DNA from: Beta vulgaris subsp. vulgaris
Taxonomy: Eukaryota > Streptophyta > Magnoliopsida > Caryophyllales > Amaranthaceae
Assembly (NCBI RefSeq): GCF_026745355.1
Contig: NC_079210.1
Coordinates: 21,406,483-21,470,482, forward strand
Length of the DNA: 64,000 bases
Direction of reading: 5' to 3'
The translations under genes and the position numbers were made by a program. Shown here piece after piece: positions 1 through 11,182 of the stretch (position 1 is the first letter of the stretch; every line of letters starts with the position of its first letter). The notes beneath the pieces are model-generated. The model saw nothing but the letters and a program-made list of their open reading frames with translations. It was not told the origin of the DNA and ran no database searches.

Positions 1-471
1 ATGATAAACATCTAACAGTTAGATGTATTAGATATAAGTTTTCGTGTAACAAATGTTGTTTGTGTATATCACATATATTGTTTGTGTATGTAAATATATT
101 GTTTGTGTTATTTTCCTCTGATTTGTTATAAGAAAAATAAAATATATAGGAAAAAATATTTCAAATAAGTCAACCTTTGCGCGGTCTTCCCACTTCAAGG
201 CTACCTTTTGATTATTCCTAATTGAGTTAGGCTTGTTTCTATTTTCTTCTATTGAGTTTTAACCTAGTTGTGACCTGTTTAGTATGTTACTTATGACTTA
301 AATGAGGGTTAATCAAAAGGTGATTTAAAATGGGAAGACCGCGTAAATGTTGACTCATTTAAAATAATTTTTCCAACAATATATTTATATACACAAATAA
401 TAGGTGTGATGTATACAAACAACATTTATTACACGAAAACTTATAACATGTAATTGTTAGATGTTTATCAT
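1..471. mobile_element. Foldback MITE with ~60-110 bp terminal inverted repeats (may extend left of the window)
   Basis: The first ~110 bases and the last ~110 bases of this stretch are reverse complements with few mismatches: the left end starts ATGATAAACATCTAAC and the right end reads GTTAGATGTTTATCAT. No coding capacity is present. The element lies in the third intron of the ELMO gene. A target duplication cannot be checked because the left border coincides with the window edge. The family is unassigned. A second, unrelated foldback sits in its centre. Confidence 0.7.
149..374. mobile_element. MULE-type MITE nested in the 1-471 MITE
   Basis: Starts GGAAAAAATATTTC and ends AATAATTTTTCC. 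The arms share a long imperfect inverted repeat that includes GCGGTCTTCCCA on the left and TGGGAAGACCGC on the right. The same terminal sequence reappears in the 1.65-kb element at 27603-29253, so both belong to one family. The flanking 9-mers (AAATATATA and AACAATATA) match at 7 of 9 positions, compatible with an old 9-bp MULE target duplication. Confidence 0.65.
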
Positions 472-900
472 TCTCCAACAACCAAGGCCATGGATCTCAT
501 TTAGGAAATGATTTTTCGAATTAACCACTTGTACAATAACAATTGCATTGGTGTGATTATACAGTCAATAAACATGCGAAAATAAAGCATACCTGCATAT
601 TTTTCATTAGCTGAAATATAGTTACATAGCATTGTCTATAATTTAGTCTCACTAAGTTAGTGATGAGCCTCTCAAAAAAAAAAAAAGGTTAGTGATGAGA
701 TAAACTAGATTTGACGCCTACGGAATCCCCATTATTCCCACATGGTTTGTGGAACCTCCATTATTTCTACTTTGGAATCATCTTTTTTTTAAAAAACAAA
801 AAAAATATCAAATAATTTTTTAAACTTAGAGCTTAAATTAACATAATAATTATGGATTATTGAATACATAACAACTAGTACCAAATAAGTAAAGATATAC

Positions 901-1016
901 CGAAAGTCAGTTGATGGATTTGGGCCTTGCCAGCCCATATCTTTCCACTGCTCCGAGACCAACCCACTGAGATGAACCTTTGGAAACGCAGCATACCACA
1001 ATGCTGTTAGAGAATC
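901..1016 (-). CDS. ELMO-domain gene, coding exon 3 (N-terminal part of the ELMO domain)
   Basis: Read on the minus strand, TTTTGAGCAG precedes the exon (acceptor) and GTATATCTTT follows it (donor). The 116-nt exon encodes 38 codons plus two bases and carries ELMO-family hallmarks: an ALWYAAFP segment, then GLVSEQWKDMGWQGPNPSTDF and the first two bases of an Arg codon. Plant ELMO proteins continue with a GGGFISLENL-type segment, which must lie left of the window. The frame joins exon 2 in phase 0 without a stop. Animal ELMO proteins act in guanine-nucleotide exchange for Rac and in ARL GTPase activation; the small plant homologues are poorly characterised. The open translation runs past both splice sites, but those extensions are intron. 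Identification is strong from the conserved SEQWK..GWQG..P.TDF block. Confidence 0.9.
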
Positions 1017-1211
1017 CTGCTCAAAATAAGAAATATCCATTAAAAATAGCAGTACTAGAAAGAAGACCAAGAACAAGTAATGGTAGATTTACCTAATTTA
1101 TTAAGTATTATCAGTGGCGTATTTAAAAATTTAGTCATGGGGTAGGAATACGTAAGTTGTTAGACTCGTTAAATTTTTTTTTTCAAAATAAAGCTTTATT
1201 AACATTTTTTT

Positions 1212-1480
1212 CTCCCTAAGTTTAAGTAAGAATTTAAATATAATTGCTAACTATTTAAGTGTTCAATGTTTCAATATAAATAACCAGATCTTTAAAAATA
1301 AGTTGTTCAATTTAAAAACAGTTGTTTAAGTATATAAATGAGGAAATTTTTTTCTCCTTAAGTTTAAGTAAGAACTTTGATATAATTGCTAACTATTTAA
1401 GTGTGCAATGTTTCAATTTAAATAACCAGATCTTTAAAAATAAGTTGATCAATTCAAAAACAGTAGTTTAAGTATATAAA
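1212..1480. repeat. Tandem duplication, ~142-bp unit, two copies
   Basis: The unit beginning CTCCCTAAGTTTAAGTAAG at 1212 recurs at 1354 (CTCCTTAAGTTTAAGTAAG). It continues with nearly identical text through ATAACCAGATCTTTAAAAATAAG and ends AGTATATAAATGAGG. The second copy is interrupted by the hAT MITE at 1481; its last bases resume at 2094. AT-rich, intronic, no coding capacity. Confidence 0.8.
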
Positions 1481-2085
1481 TAGTGATGGCCACTAGTGCG
1501 GGCTGCGCGGGCCTGACCGTGAGCCGGAGCGGGCTGGGCTGAGATTTCATGGCCCAGGACCGGGTTGGTGGGCCGGCATGAATTTTTTCTTTCAAAATTA
1601 TTTAAGCATTGAAATTATTCATTATTGTTATATAAAATCTTTAAAATGAATAAAAATATATACAATTATTAAAATTAATGAATAATTTCATTATTTTAAA
1701 ATTTGACTGAATTATAATATATGCAATTCGATTAAAATATATACAATTTGATTAGAATATACACGATTTGGTTCAATAATAACTTGGACTGGGCTGGTCT
1801 GGTTCATGGGTTGGGTTGGACCGATTTCGTGGTCCGGGCTGGGCGGTTTTAGTAGCGGGCATTGGTGGGCTGGGCTCAAGAGATTTGGCCCACGACCCAC
1901 CCACCAATTTCACGGTTCGAGCTGGGCTGGACCGGGCTTTTTGCGAGCCCGACTCACACGACCCACCCACCAATTTCACGGTTCGAGCTCGGCTGGACCG
2001 GGCTTTTTGCGAGCCCGGCCCACACGGCCCACGAGGTGGGCTGGGTTGGATGGGTTGGATTGGCCCGCACTGTTGGCCATCTCTA
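1481..2085. mobile_element. GC-rich hAT-type MITE with perfect 8-bp target duplication
   Basis: Left end TAGTGATGGCCACTAGTGCGGGC, right end complementary: TAGAGATGGCCAACAGTGCGGGC read on the minus strand. The flanking 8-mers are both TATATAAA (1473-1480 and 2086-2093), the length expected for a hAT insertion. The interior is much richer in GC than its surroundings (GGGCTGGGCC-type runs) and holds a duplicated 66-bp block. Open frames here are low-complexity and overlap in several phases, so I do not call a gene. Confidence 0.85.
1895..2026. repeat. 66-bp direct tandem repeat, two copies, inside the hAT MITE
   Basis: ACCCACCCACCAATTTCACG starts at 1895 and again at 1961. Both copies continue through GTTCGAGCT.GGCTGGACCG and GGCTTTTTGCGAGCCCG. 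Few differences separate the copies, so the duplication is relatively recent. Confidence 0.85.
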
Positions 2086-2824
2086 TATATAAATGAGGAA
2101 ATTTTGAAGGAAAAAGAATAGAGACAATTATTATTTCGGAGATTTTCTTTTTGTGGGCTTATGAATTTGTAGTTGCAGAGTAATCTTACTTATAAATTTT
2201 TAGTTTCACACTAATAGCCATAGGCCCATAGAGAGTAGTATATAGTAGAAGTGTTGAAGATAAATTAAACATGAGTCAAAGAGGAGTAATTAATAACAAA
2301 AGAAGAACTTTGTGAGGGTTTTGAACTCAAGACCTCCTCATGAATTCATGGATCTTTATTTTCCCTTCCTCTACCAACAAGACAAACCTCAACATATTGA
2401 TTTGTTTTCATTATTTTCCAGAAATAATGGGGGTACAGCTGTACCCCTTGTACCCCTCTAGATCCGCCTATGAGTATTATCCATAAGGAGGACCGCATGA
2501 GAGTATATACAATGGGGATTTTGGGAGAGGATTGTTTGGGAGGGTTCTCCAAGTAGCTCCCTAATGAAAGAGGAAATGAAGAGCTATGTCTTACCTAATC
2601 ATGGAGCTCTCCATTATATCTTGAGTATATCTTGACGAGGACACTTTGGAAAATGTCCCTTAGAGGAGAACTAAACTTATGTTCGTAGAGATTAATTTGA
2701 AAAACAAAGAAGAGTAGCTTTTCGTAGATCCTGAGAAAACATATCATTTGGAAGAAAATAAAGAAATATAAACTGGCTCTTCAATTTGAGGGGCTCAAAA
2801 CCCAGAAAATGAAACTCAACGTGA

Positions 2825-2899
<75 letters not shown>

Positions 2900-3325
2900 G
2901 TTAAGGTGAAGATTTCTTGCAAGTTTAGGTATTCGAAAATCCCACTTTGTAAGGAAAAAGAATGAAAATTCACGTTGTAATGTTTTCTTATTTTGCCCAA
3001 GCAATCAATTAGTGACTGATGGCACAAAGGGATATAATTATTAAAAAATTGTGCTCTTTGTGCATTATTTTAAAGACCCTTTCCAAAAAAAAATTGTAAT
3101 ATGGAATGAATTTTAATTAATTGACACGTGCACCATCAAAATAGTGAAAAGTTAAATACAGAGCTCTTTAAAAAGCATTATTAATTAACAAAAATCTTAA
3201 TGTGTATAAAAGAGTAATTAGTGTAGACCTAATTTTGACACGTCTAAATATATATCGAAAATAGTGACTTTATGAAAAAAACGCTCATTGTGTTATAAAA
3301 TCAACATTATTTCAAATATAATGTT
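2086..3325. other. ELMO intron 2 sequence without a recognised gene
   Basis: AT-rich non-coding DNA. Contains an 18-bp perfect palindrome GGGGTACAGCTGTACCCC (around 2431-2449) and the TA microsatellite described separately. No exon-like or transposon-protein similarity was recognised. Confidence 0.5.
2828..2899. repeat. (TA)n microsatellite, ~70 bp
   Basis: Uninterrupted alternating TA apart from one TT dinucleotide near 2875. The length is likely polymorphic. It lies in intron 2 of the ELMO gene. Confidence 0.95.
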
Positions 3326-3437
3326 TTTTTTTTGCTAATTAAGTAAAGTATATATCAGTCAAACACCATTACAACCTACACAATAGACTTTGAGGGGACA
3401 AACCAACTAGGTTGGACTCTCCCCGACAAAGCTAGGA

Positions 3438-3890
3438 TCATCTACTTACAACCTGTTGAGTAATTATCCTCAACCCTTCCCTATCACTCCTATTAACCTT
3501 CTTTGGAATTATACCATAGACTCTATCTACAACTGATCTTTGTATTCTATTAACAACTACATGCAGTAAAACAACTTTTTTTTTCCCAAAACACCTCAAC
3601 CCTAACAAGCCAGATGTTATAAACCATTGCAGCCACTGTTGCAATGTATACCTGCTTCTTAAACTTGTAACCCTGCATCTCTGAATCCATCGAGCGATAC
3701 CACCAATTGTAGTGTGATTAATCTTAATCTGCAACCAATGCATTATCTGCCTCCAGATGTCCCTACTATATTTGCATTGCATTAGCAAGTGGTCTTGATC
3801 TTCCTCACTTCCATCACAGATGAGACATTTTAGCTCCTCACTGATCCCATATTTGTACATTCTTGCTGATGTCTGTAGCCTATCATTCAT
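3438..3890 (-). pseudogene. LINE ORF2 C-terminus: zinc-binding reverse-transcriptase domain (zf-RVT)
   Basis: About 150 codons remain open. The zf-RVT pattern is visible in the first 60 residues: a Cys pair in LKCLICDG, then DHLLMQC and RDIWRQIMHWL, which is the usual C..C..H..C region after plant L1 reverse transcriptases. In living elements it lies at the end of ORF2, where nucleic-acid binding is presumed. It is followed within ~110 bases by the poly(A) tail. It is separated from the RT part by a short disrupted stretch (3891-4006). Confidence 0.85.
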
Positions 3891-4006
3891 GATAAGCCAT
3901 AAGTAAATCTATGTTTTGGTGTTGTTAACCTGTTCCACACCAGCTTATCCCATTATACTCTTTCATGATCACCAGTCATTGCCAGATAGATATTACCAAC
4001 TGAGTA

Positions 4007-5506
4007 TTAATTCATCTGCCTCAGTGTTATCTCTGGAATTTTCTCTTTTAGACTGTCTTTCACACTACACACCTTCCGCCAATACCAGCTACTCCCCACA
4101 GAAGGCTGATAATCCCACCAGTTATGATGCTTCACATAAACTTCATTAACCCATTTTATCCAGAGATTATCTTTTTTTGAGGCAATAACCCACACATATC
4201 TCCCCATAGCTGCAATATTCCAAATACTAATTTGTCTGATGCCCAATCCTCCTCCATACTTAGGTAGGCACACCTTAGACCAAGCCACATAGCATGGTTT
4301 TCCATTATAGTACTCCCCTGTCCATAGGAATGCTCTACAAATACTCTCCACTTCATTTAGCACTCTCTTAGGGATAGTAAACACCTGTGACCAGTAGACC
4401 TGAATACTCAACAACACTGAATTCACCAAAACAAGCCTCCCCTGATAAGCCAAATTTCTACTACTCCAACTTCTAAGCCTAGAGGTGATCTTCTCAACAA
4501 GATTCATGCATTCCTTTACTGAAATTCTTTTAAAATTTATTGGCACTCCAAGGTATTTAAAGGGGAATGAGCCCACTTTAAAACCTGTAACATTTTTAAG
4601 CCTTTGAATCACCTTCTGTTTCATTCCTGATGTATACATCTAAGTTTTGTTTTCATTTATCTCCAGCCCAGAAACATCAGAAAAATGTTTAAAACCTTGA
4701 AGTAGAGAATACACTGACACAAAATCCCCTCTACAACATAATATAACATCATCAGCAAAACACAAATGATTCAATTTCACTCCTTTACATCTAGGATGAA
4801 ACTTGAATAGTGTTTTTTCCCCAACCACCTTTAGAGTCCTAGATAGGTACTCCACACATAAAACAAACATAAGAGGAGAAATAGGGTCTCCCTGCCTATG
4901 CCCTCTCTTTCCCTCAAAAACTCCACAACATATTCCATTTATCATTAGAGTGAATCTAGGAGAACAAACACACTCTAATATTAAGTCAATAAAATGTCTA
5001 GGAAAGTTTAGACCCATCAACATTTCCTTTAGAAACTTCCAGCTTATTGAATCATAAGCTTTCTTCATGTCCATTTTGATTATGCATCCTGGACTAGATT
5101 TCTTTCTTCCATAGCTTTTAACCAAATCTTGGCAGATCATGATATTATGACCAATGAACCCCCCCTGTATGAAAGCCCCCAGGTTCTCAGCAATTATGTT
5201 AGGAAGAATTGCCTTTAATCTAGCACACATAACTTTTGTGATACACTTGTATATAGTGTTGCATCAAGCTATAGGTCTAAACTCAGTGACACTACTAGGA
5301 CATTTAACCTTTGGGATTAAAGTTAAAATAGTAGTGTTTACTTCCTTCAAGAGTTTACCTGATCTGAAGAAGTCTTTAACTGTAGCAGTGATTTCAGCAC
5401 CAACTATGGTCCATGTATCTTTGAAAAAGTGAGTCCCAAATCCATCTGGGCCTGGTGATTTGTTCCCCTGGTATGGAAAACATAGCCTGGTAGATTTCAT
5501 CATCAC
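4007..5506 (-). pseudogene. LINE ORF2 reverse-transcriptase domain
   Basis: The RT fingers and palm are recognisable across three neighbouring frames. Landmarks are NKSPGPDGFG, then IIKMDMKKAYDSISW (first catalytic Asp), RQGDPISPLMF, and CFADDVILCC with the catalytic FADD pair at plus positions 4748-4759, then the FKYLGVP motif. A nonsense codon follows FRPIA (near 5270) and another lies after the catalytic domain (near 4640). In an active LINE this enzyme performs target-primed reverse transcription in the nucleus. The catalytic residues are intact although the frame is broken, suggesting only moderate age. Confidence 0.9.
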
Positions 5507-6449
5507 TTACTGATCTCATTAGTCTCTCCTGATGCTCAGAGTTCAGGACAGGTCCATTCTTCAGTATTTCCTCACAAACCATATGGCTTCTACTCTTTTC
5601 TTTGCCAAGAAGATGCTTATAGTATGTAATGAATGCTTCTTCCACTTTTTCACCTTCCACCCAGCACCCATTCATATCATGAATTCCATATACAGTATTC
5701 TGCATCCTTCTCGTCCTGATAGCTCTATGGAACAAACTAGAGTTTTCATCCCTTTGTTTAATCCAAGCTATTTTTGCCTTTTGTCTGAGAAAAGCCAGAT
5801 AACATTCATGAATTCTCCTATATTCTGATACAGCTTTGCTTCTTTCTCACTATCTCCAGTATCATGCTTCCCATGATGCTGACACTCAATCATCAGCTTA
5901 TATGCCTTGGCATCAGCTACTTGTATCTTTGATAAGCCCTGCTTATTAATCACCTTCATTTCTTTCTTTACCATCTTTAGCTTTTGCACCACTCTAAACA
6001 TTGTTGTGCCATTTATAGCACTCTCCCAGCATTCCATTACCTTGTTCTGGAACCCAGGAGCCTGACTCCACATTTTGAAGTACTTGAATGGCGCATTCCC
6101 CCCTTTACTATCATCAAATACAGACATTACTATTGGTGAATGATCAAAGAGACCCTCATGCATAAACCATGCTTCAGAAGCTTGGAACTTCTCACACCAC
6201 TTGTCATTACAAAGCACCCTGTCCAGTTTACAATAAACTCTCTTTTCACCATATTATTAACACATCTTCTCAAGTCCATCATCTCACTATCTCTAACTGT
6301 AGCTCCCACACACTCCGCTCTATTTAATATACAGTTGTAATCCCCCATTGCAATCCAAGGATGCTTGATCCCTTCATAGTATCTCTCTTTGTTTAGTAGA
6401 ATTATGTGCATAAACAAAAGTGCATTCAAACTCATGACACCCATTCACA
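5507..6449 (-). pseudogene. LINE ORF2 endonuclease C-terminal half and linker to RT
   Basis: Continues the apurinic-type endonuclease after the LTR insertion. MGDYNCILN corresponds to the family GDFN motif and FDHSPIVM to the SDHSP motif with its catalytic His. The linker toward the RT contains the usual charged, helix-prone sequence. Frames change at about 6217 and 5735, so the region is a pseudogene. The upstream half of the same domain lies at 8383-8730, and the two are contiguous once the solo LTR and one copy of its 5-bp duplication are removed. Confidence 0.85.
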
Positions 6450-6454
6450 GTACT

Positions 6455-8377
6455 TGTAATACTCCGTATTTTTAGTAAGTTATTAGTTATAATTTTTTTA
6501 AAAAGGTTTTATATACTAAAAAGGCTTTTTATTAATTATAAAGGTTTTAAATAGGACTTTATGATATATTATGGGATTTTCAAAGAAATTCTAGCGCAAA
6601 TTATATATTGGGCCTAAGTTTACAACTTATAATCCAAGTAGTTAGAAGATATTTTAAAAAGAAAAATTCAAAAAGGATTTATAAGAGATTTACAAAAGAT
6701 TTATAAAAAAAAATAAAAAAAAAAATTTCCGCTGCTCACGCCAGGGAGCTAATCTCTTGTTGATCAAAAGTGAGTTACTTTGTTTGTTTTTTATCTTTTG
6801 GTTAATTAGCATCTAGACTATTTATCTTATGGAATATTCCTCTATTCTAGCTATATTATCATAAAAAGATAGTGTATCCTAGCGAAAGTAATTATCTTTT
6901 CTCAAAAATCTATCTTTTAGTTCCTATTCCTACTCTTATCCTATTTACCCAACTAGTATAAATAGGGTTCTCCACCCATCATATTCTTCACACCAAATTT
7001 GAGAAATAAATCTCTTTTCTCAAGTTTAAACTCTCTCTCCCTCTTAGCCTACTTCTCTATTTTCTCCCTGGTAGTTATTATTAATTAAGGTGCGTGTATA
7101 TATAGATCTTTGAATGTTGTTCTGCTTGCGTAGTATCATGTTTAGGATTATTATTTTGAATTGAAACGCATGTTTATATGAGTTTTATTATGATCTTCAT
7201 GAGCTTTATTATGATCTTCATGAGCTTTATTATGAATATTAGATTATGAGTCTACATGAGTATGTTAAATTTATGACTTACTATGAACATGCTGGTAATT
7301 TATAGTTAATCGTAGGTTCGATTGTCATTGTTAAAAAGTTGAGTGAAATAAATATCCTCTTATAAGGGTCGTGCATTAGTACTCTGAATAGCCACATGAA
7401 ATTGATAGTCTATGTTATTATGTCATGGTACATGTCAGTAACTTACAATTTCTATTGTGCTAATTTCATGCCAAAGCCATACGACAATATGTCAAATAGA
7501 ATTTACATGACCTGCTAGCTATTAATACCTTACGTTACTAAATGTTATTATTCTATCTCTATAATTAAAAGCTTCAAGATTTTTTTTTTATGAACAGTGA
7601 TTATTTATGCCTTTTATATGGCTAAGGTTTGATATAAAAATTATTATTCTTTTGAAGGAGTATTATTTTTTAAAGGATTTTTATTAGTTATATGATCTTT
7701 TATGATCACAATTATAAAGAGGCCATGGCTTGTTATTTATTAGCAAGAATGGTAGCTATTATATTTCACCCATGTACTTTTTGCATAAGTGATGTGGACA
7801 AGGTAGTTTCCCCTCGTAATAGACTCATTAAGGAATACCAAACTTGGGGGGTGTGCACACTTTAGGAAAGGTACCTAGGCAAGGAAAATGAGTTTTATTA
7901 AAGTTATATACTTTATATTATACAAGTTATTTCAAGTATCCAAGGAAGGTTTATATGAGTATTTTTGAATGTTTTATAAAGTATTTAAATTTCCGCATAT
8001 ACAAGTACTCAGTATTTTTACTGACACGCATTTTGTTTTGTTTGTTTTATGGCTTTGTCCTTGTGATGACCCTTTTGGTGAGCAGATTTTACAGGTTGAT
8101 TGATGCATACTACGTATGGGGGAGCTAGTGAGGAGTACTACATAGCTTAGTTTAGTAGTTATTATTTTTATATTCCCCTTTGTTATAGTAGAAACAATAA
8201 TTTTTATTTATTCAATAAAGAGAAGTTATTATTATTATTATTTCCGCTGCATTATTAAGTTAGTAGTTAGTAGTTTTAGCCTTTAACGTTATCACGTGGT
8301 GGTAATACTCTCAAGTTTCTCAAGTGTTTTATATTAAAATATACTCTTCAAAAAGAGAGAAATCTGGGGGTGTTACA
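6455..8377 (+). mobile_element. Solo LTR of a gypsy-type retrotransposon inside the LINE
   Basis: Begins TGTAATACTCCG and ends GGGGGTGTTACA, i.e. TG..CA termini. It is flanked by GTACT (6450-6454) and GTTCT (8378-8382), a 5-bp target duplication with one mismatch. Its insertion interrupts the endonuclease frame exactly. A TATA box (6957-6964), a candidate AATAAA signal (8214-8219) and a terminal TTTCCGCTGC motif (8241-8250) give plus orientation. There is no internal domain, so the element was reduced by LTR-LTR recombination. Termini and the CCGCTG motif match the LTRs at 19031 and 42242. Confidence 0.87.
6957..6964 (+). promoter_or_regulatory. TATA box of the solo LTR promoter
   Basis: TATAAATA followed by GGGTTCTCC and, ~30 bp downstream, a pyrimidine-rich CATATTCTTCACACC context suited to transcription start. 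If active, transcription would run antisense to the ELMO gene and to the host LINE. Confidence 0.5.
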
Positions 8378-8382
8378 GTTCT

Positions 8383-8730
8383 AATATGACTATGCATAAG
8401 TTGATCAGTGATAACTTTAATCTCAACATGAAAGGCTTGATCATTCCAAGCCATAACAATTCTTCCACCAGGGTGGTAAGATGAATTGCTACTGAAACAC
8501 CAACCACAGAATAAATTCTGATACATACTACCCATTTTATTCACTTTAACCTTAGTCTCAATGAGACTAATTAGTCCAAGGGATCTAGTATTAAGCAACT
8601 TTTTGACTTCATTTTGCTTCTGAACACTAGTAATCCCTCGAACGTTCCAGCAAAGGATCTTATCCAAGATCCATAGGAGGTTCTCCACCCCCCCATTCAT
8701 TACCCTTCTTTTCACATGGCATAGCACCAA
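8383..8730 (-). pseudogene. LINE ORF2 N-terminus: endonuclease first half
   Basis: Opens shortly after the ORF1 stop and shows KILCWNVRGI (catalytic Asn block) and LGLISLIETKV (catalytic Glu block), the first two signatures of the exonuclease-endonuclease-phosphatase fold used by plant L1 elements to nick target DNA. The frame runs directly into the solo LTR at 8377; the last few codons before the stop are LTR-derived and not part of the domain. Start choice is uncertain because upstream in-frame codons exist. Confidence 0.85.
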
Positions 8731-8752
8731 ACCTTATATCATCAATTTCCAG

Positions 8753-9929
8753 TTATTCCAATGCTTCAAATGAATTCCTAACCACAGTATTTACTATTGG
8801 CTTTTCAACTCTTCTGCTAGCACTTCTTATCACCTGATATTCACTGACCTCAGCACTCTTGTCATTCACAGGCTCTTGCACCACAACAGGAATTTTCACA
8901 CGATTCTTTTGTTTCCAAACTTTATTTTCTTGTCTCCATCTGCATTCTTCCCTTCCATGTCCAATTTTCTTGCAATTGGCACATGACACTGGCTTCCATT
9001 CATACTTCACCTCAACTACCATTTCTATTCCTTTCTCATTTATGAAAGAAATTTGGTCAGGAAATTTCTGGTTTAACTTCACTTCTACCATTATCCTTGC
9101 AAACTGGAGCTTCTCCCTCTTCAAAGTTGCCTGATCAACCTTAACAAAACTCCCAATCTGCGAAGCAAATTTCTCCAAGTATCTCTTACTCCAATATTTA
9201 AAATCTACCCTTAGTTGTATCCAAGTAAGAACAACATCAACTTCCTCCTTGAAAAAATCTTTATCCGACTCCCATGCCTTCACTATTAGAGGCTTACTAT
9301 CAAACATTAACATACTTTGAGCTAATACTTCATCTCTTCTATCCATTGCCAGAAATCGAACAATATACAACCCTTTTTTTTTTTATCATAGCAACTCTAT
9401 CAATCCCCTTGTTCTTCCATATCCTTCTTACAAAACCATCCATAACATGAACTGGAGGATCAGCTCCAATTACATAGCAAACAACAGACAAACTCCAGAA
9501 ATCAATCATCGATTGAATATCCTCTAATTCAATTTTAACCATATTATTCAGCACACATTCATTCAATCCAACAACAGGAATATCAATACTCACCTCAGGC
9601 TCATTGAATTGAAGAATAGGAATAGGATCAATTTCTCTTACATTTCTATTCGTCATCGCAATCGATTTGCCCTTTTTTCCATTACCACCACTTCTATCAC
9701 CTGTATGCACAACAGATAACCGTCCAAAAAATAGCCTGTGAGTTTGTTGACTTCGTTGAATATCTCTCAAGTCTTCCGCCTCTGATTGATTCACAGTTTC
9801 TACCTCCATCGCAGCTACACCTAGCAATTCATCCATCGTTTTCGTTTTTCGAGCTCCAGTATCAGAACTAGGCCCCTTTGGTTTACCATTATTTTCACCT
9901 GATTTCTAACTTTTTGAATTTCTTGCCAT
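8753..9929 (-). pseudogene. LINE ORF1: DUF4283 / CCHC zinc-knuckle nucleic-acid-binding protein
   Basis: The likely start is the ATG at 9929, preceded by a leader containing TCTCTCTCTAG. An in-frame TAG replaces codon 8, and an alternative start lies at 9836 (MDELLGVAAMEVE). A run of ten T's at ~9370 has caused a one-base frameshift. The downstream part has the DUF4283-like fold (TWIQLRVDFKYWSK) and one zinc knuckle CANCKKIGHGREEC with C-x2-C-x4-H-x4-C spacing. In plant L1 elements this protein binds element RNA. Stop at ~8753, just before ORF2. Confidence 0.85.
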
Positions 9930-10285
9930 GGCGCCGATGATTTAACATCGAGAGATTCTAGAGAGAGAAAATTTTAGGTCCTATTCACAAATGTATAAAA
10001 CTAAGATTGATATTAATTGAGGTTCATTCCAGATATAATGTTATAAAAAGTAGTATAAAATAAGAGTAATTTTAGGTTTTAAAAAGTAATTATATGAGAC
10101 AAGGTCATCATTAAGTTGGAAAATATTTGATATAAAAGATCAGGAAGTGTAGGTTGCATATAATGACTATATTGATAAAAAAATATTATTATGTTGTACA
10201 TGGTAGGTTAGTGCAAGGTGATTTTATGAAAAAAAAAGGATCACGATGTTAGAAAATAGGATGTATAAAGATTATCAAATATATA

Positions 10286-11182
10286 GGCTTTTTCACCAAA
10301 TAATCCTGACAAATTTTTGTATTTATCTGATCTAATTTTTTTCAAAATTCACCAGATACCCTGACTTTCAAAAAAAAGGACACAAATTACCCTTAATGAC
10401 TAATGACGTTTAACTCTGTTAGTCATTAGCGTTAATTAACCCTATAAAATCCTAATCAATTCTAAAAATCCTAAGTAAACCTTAGTAGCCCTAAAACCTT
10501 AACTATTGCTAAAAACCCTAACTAACCCTAATCCAACCCCAACACCACCATCCCCCGCCCAATCCCAACCCCACCAACCCCCCCTCTCCCCCATGCAACC
10601 CCCCTCCCCCCCTCGATCTCCCCCGCGCCTCCCCTTCCCTCACTCTTGCTGGCTATGCCCTCCTTTCTTCTCTTTTCGCGTTACTAGATAAGCGCTGATG
10701 TTGCTGCTTCCGTCACCACCCACCCCACCGCCACTCAGTGTTCCTCTCTTTTCTTCTCTCTTCGTGTTCTCTCACCGCACGCCGCCGCCACTCAGTGTGC
10801 CGATACTGAACCCATCTTTCCTTCCTTTACTAATTCCAAGATCGGGGAAGGGGGATGCCGGATTCAAAGGGGAGGGGGAAGCGCAGCGGGCTAGGGGAGG
10901 TGGGGAGCGTGACGTGCAACGGCGGGGGAGAGGGGGGATGGTGGGGCTGAGGTATTGGGGGTAGGGGGTGGGGTTGGTGGGCTGGGGGTGGGTTAGGTTA
11001 GTTAGGGTTCTTAGGTTTAATTAAGGTTAATAAAGTTTTTTTTCGGTTTTTAGGGTTAAATAGGATTAATGACTATCGTAATTAACCATCGTTAGTTATT
11101 AATGACATTTTGTGTCATTTTTTTAAAAGTCAGGGGTATATGGTGAGTTCGAAAAAAAATTTGGGTATCTGATGAAAAAACC
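10286..11182. mobile_element. MULE-like foldback element with GC-rich centre
   Basis: The left arm (GGCTTTTTCACCAAATAATC...) and right arm (minus strand GGTTTTTTCATCAGATACC...) are imperfect inverted repeats of ~150 bp, including the shared CCCTGACTTT block and AACCCTAACTAACC text. The core is C-rich on the left (10500-10640) and G-rich on the right (10840-10990). Flanks AAATATATA and GTGCAATAT suggest but do not prove a 9-bp duplication. Proline-rich open frames in the core (10506-10964) are composition artefacts or captured fragments, not a gene I can name. Confidence 0.7.

Larger units (their letters stand above)
3326..10032 (-). mobile_element. Nearly full-length L1-type LINE retrotransposon, split by a solo LTR
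   Basis: On the minus strand it contains, in order, a 5' leader, ORF1 (DUF4283 plus CCHC knuckle), ORF2 endonuclease, reverse transcriptase and zinc-binding RT C-terminal domain, then a poly(A) tail (T-run at 3326-3333). The decamer ATATAATGTT occurs on both sides (3316-3325 and 10033-10042) and fits the target-site duplication. Without the 1.93-kb LTR insert and its duplicated target the element is about 4.8 kb. Several frameshifts and nonsense codons make it inactive. It lies in intron 2 of the ELMO gene, in the same transcriptional orientation as the gene. Confidence 0.88.

Noticed and set aside
789..900. Open frame continuing downstream of the ELMO exon
   Set aside because: Starts at the GT donor and becomes hydrophobic AT-driven sequence; it is intron read-through.
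1712..2121. Several overlapping open frames in the hAT MITE
   Set aside because: Caused by GC-rich repeats that lack stops in many frames; no known domain.
10460..10560. Telomere-like CCCTAA words
   Set aside because: Degenerate, mirrored in the opposite arm of the foldback; part of its inverted repeat, not an interstitial telomere array.
10506..10964. Proline-rich and glycine-rich open frames
   Set aside because: Lie in the C-rich/G-rich core of a foldback element; composition explains them.
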